Below are positions 17,357 to 23,757 of a DNA stretch of 39,243 bases, piece by piece. The stretch comes from an uncultured Flavobacteriales bacterium (GTDB lineage Bacteria; Bacteroidota; Bacteroidia; Flavobacteriales_D; Sanyastnellaceae): assembly GCA_938082505.1 (NCBI GenBank), contig CALLLH010000024.1, positions 77,983-117,225 on the forward strand, given 5' to 3'. The translations under genes were made by a program, and so were the position numbers. A model generated the notes under the pieces. The model searched no databases. It was not told the DNA's origin and saw only the letters and a list, made by a program, of their open reading frames with translations. The first letter of the stretch is position 1; every line of letters begins with the position of its first letter.

Positions 17357-17799
17357 CGGGTCGGCTGGGGAGAGGGGATCAGCATGACGGTCAGGCGGCT
17401 GGTGCAGATGGCCTTTCCGAGTTCATCCTCGATGTCGATGTGCCACACATGCAGTTTCCCGCCCTCGTGGTGCAATTTGGCCCTGCCGATGACCCAGCCG
17501 GAACGGACGCTGCGCAAATGGTTGGCATTCACTTCGACACCGACCGCAGCCTTTCCGAGGGGGGCCGCGATGAAATGCGAGCCGACCGAGCCCAACGTTT
17601 CTGCGAGCACCACGCTGGCACCTCCATGCAACATGCCGTATGGCTGGTGGGTCCTCCGGTCCACCGGCATGCGGCCCTCCACAAGGCCGTGACTGACCGC
17701 GGTGAGTTCGATGCCGAGGGCCTCACTGATGGTGTTGCGGCCCAAGGCCTTCAGTTGGTCCTCATCGGGCAAACCCGATGTGGGAGATGTCTCCGTCAT
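17353..17799 (-). CDS. menI: Hotdog-fold thioesterase, probable DHNA-CoA thioesterase
   Basis: A 148-residue PaaI/YdiI-type hotdog thioesterase. The core helix PYGMLHGGASVVLAETLGS carries His58-Gly-Gly and the likely catalytic Glu67, equivalent to the glutamate of E. coli MenI. As the first gene of the men operon it probably hydrolyses 1,4-dihydroxy-2-naphthoyl-CoA between MenB and MenA; this is inference from context, since the family is substrate-diverse. ATG 17799 begins only 8 bases after an exact -7 promoter element, so the transcript may be leaderless. The stop overlaps menF. Confidence 0.85.
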   Translation of the reverse strand: MTETSPTSGLPDEDQLKALGRNTISEALGIELTAVSHGLVEGRMPVDRRTHQPYGMLHGGASVVLAETLGSVGSHFIAAPLGKAAVGVEVNANHLRSVRSGWVIGRAKLHHEGGKLHVWHIDIEDELGKAICTSRLTVMLIPSPQPTR

Positions 17800-17806
17800 C
17801 AAGGGA

Positions 17807-17814
17807 CAAATGTA
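17807..17814 (-). promoter_or_regulatory. Bacteroidota -7 promoter element for the men operon
   Basis: Minus-strand TACATTTG matches TAnnTTTG exactly, 7 bases upstream of the menI ATG, placing transcription start at or next to the start codon. Confidence 0.6.
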
Positions 17815-17912
17815 ACGGAGCAGCGCGCTGCATGCACGAAGAGGTCCATGGGTGGATCACGATTCAAACAACCGCTTTCCCGCGGCAGGCCTTGTCTCGG
17901 TCAAATTGCGGT

Positions 17913-18155
17913 TCAGGCGATTTGACGGTGCGAACCATCGCAAAAAGGCGGGGTCTTGGTCAGTTTGCAGGCACACATGGCGGCGGGGCCGGTGGATTCC
18001 GCAGTGAACACCTTGGGGGCGAATGTGGAGCCTTGATGGGCCCCGTTGCACCACGGTTGTCCGTCCGACTTGCCGCAGGAGCACCAAGCATAGCGGTTGC
18101 CCTGTTCAAGATCGGTCATGATGGGGGCCTTGGCGGCGGATTCTGGCTGTTCCAT
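17913..18155 (-). CDS. CDGSH iron-sulfur domain protein
   Basis: An 80-residue protein with two CDGSH-type 2Fe-2S motifs: CSCGKSDGQPWCNGAH (first, with Asn in place of Asp) and CACKLTKTPPFCDGSH (second, canonical). Each provides three Cys and one His ligand. The tandem arrangement resembles the short CISD3/MiNT-type proteins, which bind two clusters within one monomer. Redox or cluster-transfer roles are known for the family; the role here is unknown. ATG 18155 is used, but ATG 18119 (MTDLEQGNRYAWC) is also possible. A GACATTTG at 18191-18184, one base off the -7 consensus, may be its promoter. Confidence 0.9.
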   Translation of the reverse strand: MEQPESAAKAPIMTDLEQGNRYAWCSCGKSDGQPWCNGAHQGSTFAPKVFTAESTGPAAMCACKLTKTPPFCDGSHRQIA

Positions 18156-18252
18156 GTTGTGCTGTGTTCCGCAGGATAAGGTTCAAATGTCATTCGACCC
18201 GCGTTGTGGGGCCTTGAATTTCCCGTATCGCTCCATTGACGGTTGCCCATCA

Positions 18253-18390
18253 TCAGGACTCGGCCCTCCGGCGCATCCGCCTGAGGCCGTGCTTGACATG
18301 GATCAAAGGATCCTCGCACAGGTCCTGGATGGGATAGACCTCCAGCGCGCCGGGCTTCAAGGCCTCTGCGACAGCGCGCCTGAAATTTTT
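18253..18390 (-). pseudogene. Orphan coding-like frame without a start codon
   Basis: The minus strand holds a 45-codon open frame ending at TGA 18255-18253 and reading, in part, RAVAEALKPGALEVYP and EDPLIHVKHGLRRMRRR. Hand counting gives about 86% G/C at third codon positions against about 45% at second positions, the pattern of the genuine genes around it. There is no ATG; a TAA closes the frame upstream at 18393-18391, next to a run of seven A residues. Removing one A would join it to a longer frame (…CLPELKNFRRAVAEAL…), but that too lacks a good start codon. It may be a very short gene starting at TTG (KPGALEV…), a gene remnant, or a frameshift. No family recognised. Confidence 0.35.
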
Positions 18391-18436
18391 TTAGTTCCGG
18401 GAGGCAACGATTGCGGTTCGTGTCGTCTATACAGTG

Positions 18437-18517
18437 GATACGGCCCTCAAAAGCTGTATCGGTTTCAATATCCTTGCAGGTTTCGGAGGGGGCAGAAATG
18501 CCCCCTTCATTCTTTTT
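18437..18517 (+). ncRNA. Candidate small RNA 3' part: hairpin plus terminator on the plus strand
   Basis: GATACGGC (18437-18444) pairs with GCTGTATC (18453-18460) around CCTCAAAA with one G-U pair; the pair becomes an A-C mismatch on the minus strand, so the fold favours plus. A terminator hairpin with T-run follows at 18488-18517. No plus-strand gene precedes it. The 5' end and promoter are not identified. Confidence 0.25.
18488..18517 (+). terminator. Rho-independent terminator, plus-oriented, beside the rsmG stop codon
   Basis: GGGGGC-AGAAAT-GCCCCC is followed on the plus strand by TTCATTCTTTTT. On the minus strand the same hairpin falls directly after the rsmG stop but lacks a T-run, so it may serve only weakly for rsmG. 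Confidence 0.55.
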
Positions 18518-19205
18518 GGAGGGCAACATGGACGAGGCGCTTCGCCTCAAACCAGGGGTCCTCAAGCAAGGCCGAGAGGTCCCACTGCTCAACGGGCTCT
18601 TCAACCGTTGACAACTCTTCCCTCAAATCCCCTCCCTTCAGGTACAGGACCCCATTCGCCATGCCATGGCGGTGTTCTTGAGCGACCAGGGGCCGCACCC
18701 AATCGAGGAAAGGGGTCATCTGGGTAACGGCCCTGCTCACAACAAAGTCGAACGGCTCACGGTCCGTCAGGGATTCAGCCCTGGCCCAGACCCCTTCCAC
18801 ATTGTCCAAGCCCAGGGTTTCGGCAACAGCATGGACGACCTTCACTTTCTTCCCGATGGAATCGCACAGGGTGAAGTGCGCCTGTGGGAAGAGGATGGCC
18901 AGCGGCATCCCCGGGAAACCGCCACCCGTGCCCACATCAAGGATGCGCGCGCCTTTTTCTGGCCGCAGGATTCGGGCGATGGATGCGCTGTGGAGCACAT
19001 GTCGAACGAAGAAGGCATCGAGGTCCTTCCTCGAGATGACATTGATTTTCGCATTCCAATCCCGGAAAAGCGGGCCCAGCCGGGCGAGCTGATCGCGCTG
19101 TGCTGGGGCAACAGGGGGAATCGGGGCTCCAAAAGCGGAGCCCTCCTTGGAGAGGGCCGTCAACAATGCGTCAACGGCACGACAATCGGCGGCAGTAGGA
19201 TCCAC
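18507..19205 (-). CDS. rsmG: 16S rRNA (guanine-527-N7)-methyltransferase
   Basis: RsmG (GidB) methylates N7 of G527 in 16S rRNA. The 232-residue product has the family's N-terminal helix region (LARLGPLFRDWNAKINVISRKD), the His-rich RHVLHSASIARIL, SAM motif I ILDVGTGGGFPGMPLAI and the later VVSRAVTQM. No ATG exists near the family start; GTG 19205-19203 lies 8 bases after the sigma factor stop and gives a product slightly longer than the usual 205-215 residues. It is the last gene of a group with overlapping or nearly touching ends. Confidence 0.94.
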   Translation of the reverse strand: MDPTAADCRAVDALLTALSKEGSAFGAPIPPVAPAQRDQLARLGPLFRDWNAKINVISRKDLDAFFVRHVLHSASIARILRPEKGARILDVGTGGGFPGMPLAILFPQAHFTLCDSIGKKVKVVHAVAETLGLDNVEGVWARAESLTDREPFDFVVSRAVTQMTPFLDWVRPLVAQEHRHGMANGVLYLKGGDLREELSTVEEPVEQWDLSALLEDPWFEAKRLVHVALQKE

Positions 19206-19213
19206 CGGAACGG

Positions 19214-19846
19214 TCAGAATTTGTCGCGGTCCGTTTCGAGCACACCGGCCAGGATGTCACGGGCCCGGAACAACTGGGCCTTGACCGTGCCGAGGGGCAG
19301 CTTGAGCTCCTGCGCAATTTCATCGTAGCTGTATTCCTCGAAATAGCGCAACTCCACGAGCCGACGGTAACGGGGCTTGAGCTGGGCCACCACCTCACGC
19401 ATCCGGTCCACGCGCTGTTGCTTCTCCAAGCTCTGTCCGGGATCGAGACCGGAGTCGGCCACCTGGATTTCCATGGTGTCCCCCTCGGAATCCGTGAAGC
19501 CCTTGTCCAGGCTCAGCGCCTTGATGCGCTTTTTTCGGATGAAATCGATGGCACCGTTCGAGGCGATCTTGAACAGCCAGGTGGAAAAGGCGAACTGCGG
19601 GCTGTATTGCTTCAGCCTGCGGAATGCCTTGCCGAAGGTCTCAATCATGAGGTCCTCCGCATCATCCTGGTTGTTGACCATCTTCAGCAGCATGTAGAAG
19701 ATGGGCTCCCTGTACCGTTCCATGAGCTCGGCGAATGCGCCCTGATCATGCTGGTCCAATGCCCTGCTGATCAGCCCAAAGTCATACTTGGCCTTGTCGG
19801 AAAGGTGGTCGATCACGACCGGCTTGTCGGTGCCCGCTGCGTCCAT
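19214..19846 (-). CDS. ECF-type sigma-70 family RNA polymerase sigma factor
   Basis: A 210-residue two-domain sigma factor. Region 2 spans about residues 28-100 (GAFAELMERYREPIFYML, DAEDLMIETFGKAFRRL, FSTWLFKIASNGAIDFIRKKR), and region 4 lies at about 148-205 (LKPRYRRLVELRYFEEYSYDEIAQEL, LGTVKAQLFRARDIL). The linker (KALSLDKGFTDSEGDTMEIQV) is longer than in minimal ECFs. No anti-sigma gene is adjacent; the neighbours are a glycosyltransferase upstream and rsmG downstream. ATG 19846 overlaps the end of the glycosyltransferase gene by 34 bases. Its regulon cannot be inferred here. Confidence 0.93.
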   Translation of the reverse strand: MDAAGTDKPVVIDHLSDKAKYDFGLISRALDQHDQGAFAELMERYREPIFYMLLKMVNNQDDAEDLMIETFGKAFRRLKQYSPQFAFSTWLFKIASNGAIDFIRKKRIKALSLDKGFTDSEGDTMEIQVADSGLDPGQSLEKQQRVDRMREVVAQLKPRYRRLVELRYFEEYSYDEIAQELKLPLGTVKAQLFRARDILAGVLETDRDKF

Positions 19847-21000
19847 TTCGGCGATGAGGTGAATATGTTCCCCAAGGTGGCGGTGGCGAGGAACGTCCAT
19901 CTGACGGGCCCCCAGAACGCGACCCCCATGGCCGTCATTCCACCGTTTCCCCATACCCGGGAGAACGAGGACAAGGTAATCGACCGAACGAGGAAGGCAA
20001 GCATCAAGGCCACAATCGGTATCCAACCGGCGCTGTGCAAAAGGCCAAGGCTGCCTGCGGTGGCGGCAAGGACAATCAGGATGTCCAGCGCGGAATCAGC
20101 GCCAAGTCGCCACCGGTCCGCTCGGGCATACCGGTGGTGGGTGCCCAGGTGGCGCCGTTTTCGGTCCCATCCATCACGCGGATCCGCGGAAGGCAAAGTG
20201 ACGATGCCGTCGGTCGGCCCTGCGGGGGGAGCGAGCCCAATGGTGAAACCAGCGCATTTGACGTCCTGAACGAACAGGTCGTCATCCCCGCTGACAAGCC
20301 CGCTATGCCCGTCGAACCCGCCGACGGTCATCCACGTTGAACGGCGGTAGGACAGATTCCGGCCCACCCCCATGTATGGTCGGCCCAATGCGGCCTCTGC
20401 GCAATACTGGAAGGCCACCCTCAAGCCATCGAACCGGAGCAGCCTTGGTCCGCCATCGGGCAGGCACACGCCGAGCGCGAGGTCGAGACCGCCATGGGCA
20501 GCAACCGGGTCGCGCAGTGCGCGGGCCATCGAATGGGCCCAGTCCGCTCGTGGCATGCAGTCCGCGTCGGTCATCACCAACCGGTCGTGGCGGGCGGCCC
20601 GGATGCCCGCCGCCAGGGCGTGCTTCTTTCCGGGGAGCTTCTTGTCGTGATGGAGTATGGTGAGCATGGGATCGCCGGCGGCTTGGGCCTCGAGCCAGTC
20701 CAGGGTGCCGTCATCGGAACCGTCATCGACGACCAGCCATTCCACTGACCAGCCTTCCGGGAAATGCTGGCCCCGCCAAGCCGACCAGGTCTGCTTCAGC
20801 GCGGGCAGATCATTGTGGCTGCAGCGGATCAGGGTGACGGCTTGGTCCCCTTCGGCGGTATGGCCCCCCGAATCGGCCGTGATGGTCAACTCAGCCTGGC
20901 GCCGCAGTGCAGCATGCCAGCGCAGGTCCCACAAGATGCGGAAGGCCCCCGGCAGAGCGGAGGAGGCACAGGCCCCGATGTCCCACAGGGCCTCCATCAT
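19813..21000 (-). CDS. Family 2 glycosyltransferase with C-terminal membrane segments
   Basis: A 395-residue GT-A enzyme, probably membrane-bound at the inner face of the cytoplasmic membrane. After an N-terminal hydrophobic/amphipathic stretch come the GT2 elements: VTLIRCSHNDLPAL, WLVVDDGSDDGT (nucleotide-binding acidic pair), LPGKKHALAAGI, the metal-binding MTDADCMP, GVGRNLSYRR and SGDDDLF. C-terminal hydrophobic segments (ALDILIVLAATAGSLGLL, IVALMLAFLVRSITL, WTFLATATLG) are likely transmembrane. Sugar donor and acceptor unknown. ATG 21000 shares one base with the upstream lipoprotein stop (TGATG); a second ATG follows at once. Confidence 0.88.
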   Translation of the reverse strand: MMEALWDIGACASSALPGAFRILWDLRWHAALRRQAELTITADSGGHTAEGDQAVTLIRCSHNDLPALKQTWSAWRGQHFPEGWSVEWLVVDDGSDDGTLDWLEAQAAGDPMLTILHHDKKLPGKKHALAAGIRAARHDRLVMTDADCMPRADWAHSMARALRDPVAAHGGLDLALGVCLPDGGPRLLRFDGLRVAFQYCAEAALGRPYMGVGRNLSYRRSTWMTVGGFDGHSGLVSGDDDLFVQDVKCAGFTIGLAPPAGPTDGIVTLPSADPRDGWDRKRRHLGTHHRYARADRWRLGADSALDILIVLAATAGSLGLLHSAGWIPIVALMLAFLVRSITLSSFSRVWGNGGMTAMGVAFWGPVRWTFLATATLGNIFTSSPKWTQRAPTSRS

Positions 21001-21416
21001 CAATCGGAGTAGCGGTAGTCGAGCAAACCGGACCAGCCTTGCAGTGCAAGCCGTACCATCGGCTGGGAGGGGTCGCGGAAGGGTGTCAGGTCGAATGCAC
21101 GCCCTTCCGTGATGAGGGCCCGGCCCATGTCACCATGGCTGTCGTGAACGAGGCGCAGGGGCTGCTGGCGAGGCAGGGACTTGGTCGCGGCACCGTCTGA
21201 TGACAGCGTGAAGGTGTGGGCGCGGAACCCCCCGCCGAACTGGACCTCGACCCTGAGGCTGTCCCCTTCGATGACGGCATCCAGGATGGAGAAGGGGGAG
21301 GGAATGGGGCGATCGATGGGCTTGACGACCACAGTTTCCACCTTGGTTGTCGAGGCCACTTCCCTGTCGGAACAACCCGCCAATACGGCCGCTATGATGA
21401 GTGGGGTCCAGCGCAT
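21000..21416 (-). CDS. Hypothetical lipoprotein
   Basis: A 138-residue protein with a clear lipoprotein signal: MRWTPLIIAAVLAGCS, lipobox VLAGC with Cys15. The mature part is beta-rich (DSLRVEVQFGGGFRAHTFTL) and ends in DYRYSD. No domain recognised. It starts 6 bases after the stop of the secreted protease gene and its stop overlaps the glycosyltransferase start, so it belongs to the same transcript. Confidence 0.8.
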   Translation of the reverse strand: MRWTPLIIAAVLAGCSDREVASTTKVETVVVKPIDRPIPSPFSILDAVIEGDSLRVEVQFGGGFRAHTFTLSSDGAATKSLPRQQPLRLVHDSHGDMGRALITEGRAFDLTPFRDPSQPMVRLALQGWSGLLDYRYSD

Positions 21417-21422
21417 GGGGAA

Positions 21423-23693
21423 TCAACGCAGCACGCAGGGCACAGCGTATGCGCCCGTTTCTGTTTCCACCCTCAGCACGGCCCATCCGCGGGGCCAATT
21501 TCCTGTGGACAGTGCCCATTGTCCAGTGTTGACGGGGATGGATCCGGTCAGCGGGCGCCCCAGCGCATCGAAGGCCTGCAACCGGGAGCCTGCGGGCAAT
21601 CCGTCGATTCGGATGATGTCAGTGGCGGGGTTGGGCCAAACCTTGACCTGGGTGCCGGCCAGCCCTTCAATGGACATCTCATCGGTACAGAACTGTTCCA
21701 CTTCGGAGTCTCCGAACGTTCCGCCGGTCAGGACCAGGTCCCCTTCGGGGTCGAAGATGGTGAAACTGCCATCCCCGAAATCGCAGCACATGCCATCTCC
21801 CCAACTGTCCTCGACCTCGAGGATGTAGCAGCCGTCCTCCAGGCACAACGGAACCGTGATGACCTCACCTTCCAGGTCGTCCTCGTAGGGGCCGCCGCTG
21901 TAGACAACCGTGCCCAGCCGTCGGATTTCCCAGGTCGTCTCACTGCCGTAGTCGTCCAGGACGAGCTCGAGGGTGAAGTCGAACGTCTCTCCGGCGAACG
22001 CCGTGTACTCCACGAGCACCGCATCATTGAAGCCGTTCTCATCGGCCTGACCATTGACCGAGACGACGTAGGCCGCGACCTCGGTGGTGCCGTCCTCCGC
22101 AGCGAGGGGAGGCAGGGCGATGGTGGTGTTCTCGTATTGGGCCAGGGTCCCGTTCCAGCCCAGGGTTTGCTCGGGACCGCCATTGACGGTGTATCCGATC
22201 TCTGCACTCGTGAGGGGTTCTTCTCCGAAATTGTTGAGCGTCAACACAATGACGACTTCGCCGCCTCCGCAGAGGACCCCTTCCGGGGCTGAGGCAACGC
22301 CCAGGCCCATGTCGAGCATGAAGCTGGTGACACACCCCTCATTCGGATAGCCGTCGAGGACCTCGATGCCCAATCCGAGCGGGTCGAGGTGGTCCGCAAT
22401 GCCGTTGTTGAAGCTGACGCCCATCCGGCCGTAATAGTCGAACTGGCCGTTGTTCTGTTGACCGGAACAGGCGGCGGCGCCACCGTAGAGCTGACCGATG
22501 ATGCGGTGTTGCTGGTCGAACAGGGGTGACCCGGAGGAGCCCCCCTCGGTGACCCCATCTTCCCAAGCATCGATCCACCAGACGGCCGCACCGGCCGCAT
22601 TGTCGTGATAGGGGGCATCTTCCTCGAAACAGATTTTCTTGAGGTCTCCGGAAGGGTGATGGATGCCCGTGGCGTTCTCCACGGCCTCGTTGTCGGTGCC
22701 GTCCCAGCCTGCATAGAAGACGTTGTATTCTTCCGGGGGGGTCTCATCCAGCAGGAGAAGTCCAAAGTCGCTTCCGCTGCTGTTGGCCAGCAATTCTCCG
22801 CCGCTGGTGGTCTGGTTCTGTGGTCCCGTATTGCCTTCGCACCCTTCCGTCTCGTGATTGAAATAGAAGGTCCAGTTGCCCACATTGCCGCTGCCCGGCA
22901 AGCAGTGGTTCGCGGTCAGGAAAAGCGGACTTCCATCTTGTGCGGTGTTGTTGACCAAGGCACCGCTGCACACGGCGAATCCCCCCTGGACGATGAGGGC
23001 GACAGAGCGCTTCTCGCACTGCCAGGTCGCTCCTTCGGGGCAATTGACATTGATGTTGCAATCGCCACTGTTTCCGAAGGGGCCGCGTTGGACCTCCGGA
23101 TCAGCCGCGGCGAGGGCGGCCTTGCCGGCGATGTCGCGGTAGGCGTGCACCACCTGGTCGACACGGAGGGTGACGGCATCCTCCATTCCGGAGGGCACCT
23201 GGAGCTCCACGACCACGGCGTCTCCGGCGACCAGACCGGTGGCCAGTCCGCCCCACGCCTTCATGTTGCGGTGATCAAATCCACCGATGAACTCGATCCG
23301 GTCTGCATTCCAGACGAAGAGCCTCGCTCCTTTGGGCACGGCAAACTCCGAAAAAGAAAGGCTCATTGCCAATGCTCCCGGGGCTTGGATTTGCGTCCTC
23401 CAAACCGAAATTCCGTTGATGTCCAGCCATTGGCCATCGTTCAAGCCGATGTCCACAGGGATTTCCTGACCGAACCGCCAAGGGGCGCTTTTGACCTGGT
23501 CGGTCACGGCGTCCGCAGCGCTCAAGGCGTCAAGGTCGATGCCCGGCATGCGGTGCACCGGCCAGGCGGGATTGCCCATGTTCGTGCCCGGGGAGGTCCA
23601 GAACGGTGCTCCGCCGTGCGGGACTTGGGCGATCAGGGCGAAGGAGAGAACGGAGAGAAGGCAGGCACTCAGGAGGCGTGTGACACTATTCAT
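21423..23693 (-). CDS. Secreted trypsin-like (lysyl endopeptidase-type) serine protease with T9SS sorting domain
   Basis: A 756-residue exported protease. ATG 23693 gives a signal peptide ending near ALIAQ (about 1-23). A propeptide-like region extends to about 200. The S1-type catalytic domain (about 205-450) has His263 (FLTANHCL), Asp309 (GSDFGLLLLD) and Ser387 (EGGSSGSPLF), with paired cysteines as in bacterial lysyl endopeptidases. Then come beta-sandwich modules (about 455-670, including VILTLNNFGEEPLTSAEIGYTV and WGDGMCCDFGDGSF), and a C-terminal T9SS type A sorting domain (about 681-756, VKVWPNPATDIIRIDGLP, LQAFDALGRPL). Such proteins cross the outer membrane via type IX secretion and lose the sorting domain. 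Cleavage specificity is inferred from domain resemblance only. Confidence 0.9.
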   Translation of the reverse strand: MNSVTRLLSACLLSVLSFALIAQVPHGGAPFWTSPGTNMGNPAWPVHRMPGIDLDALSAADAVTDQVKSAPWRFGQEIPVDIGLNDGQWLDINGISVWRTQIQAPGALAMSLSFSEFAVPKGARLFVWNADRIEFIGGFDHRNMKAWGGLATGLVAGDAVVVELQVPSGMEDAVTLRVDQVVHAYRDIAGKAALAAADPEVQRGPFGNSGDCNINVNCPEGATWQCEKRSVALIVQGGFAVCSGALVNNTAQDGSPLFLTANHCLPGSGNVGNWTFYFNHETEGCEGNTGPQNQTTSGGELLANSSGSDFGLLLLDETPPEEYNVFYAGWDGTDNEAVENATGIHHPSGDLKKICFEEDAPYHDNAAGAAVWWIDAWEDGVTEGGSSGSPLFDQQHRIIGQLYGGAAACSGQQNNGQFDYYGRMGVSFNNGIADHLDPLGLGIEVLDGYPNEGCVTSFMLDMGLGVASAPEGVLCGGGEVVIVLTLNNFGEEPLTSAEIGYTVNGGPEQTLGWNGTLAQYENTTIALPPLAAEDGTTEVAAYVVSVNGQADENGFNDAVLVEYTAFAGETFDFTLELVLDDYGSETTWEIRRLGTVVYSGGPYEDDLEGEVITVPLCLEDGCYILEVEDSWGDGMCCDFGDGSFTIFDPEGDLVLTGGTFGDSEVEQFCTDEMSIEGLAGTQVKVWPNPATDIIRIDGLPAGSRLQAFDALGRPLTGSIPVNTGQWALSTGNWPRGWAVLRVETETGAYAVPCVLR

Positions 23694-23757
23694 AGGAGGG
23701 TTTCTACTTGCAGGTAGAGAAAGGACGGTTTCATCCCCAATTAGGTTGCAAGGTGCC

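Noticed and set aside
18116-18604. 162-codon minus-strand open frame between rsmG and the CDGSH gene
   Set aside because: Its start lies inside rsmG, it crosses the hairpin, and it runs into the CDGSH gene in another frame; only the different frame at 18253-18390 has gene-like codon use.
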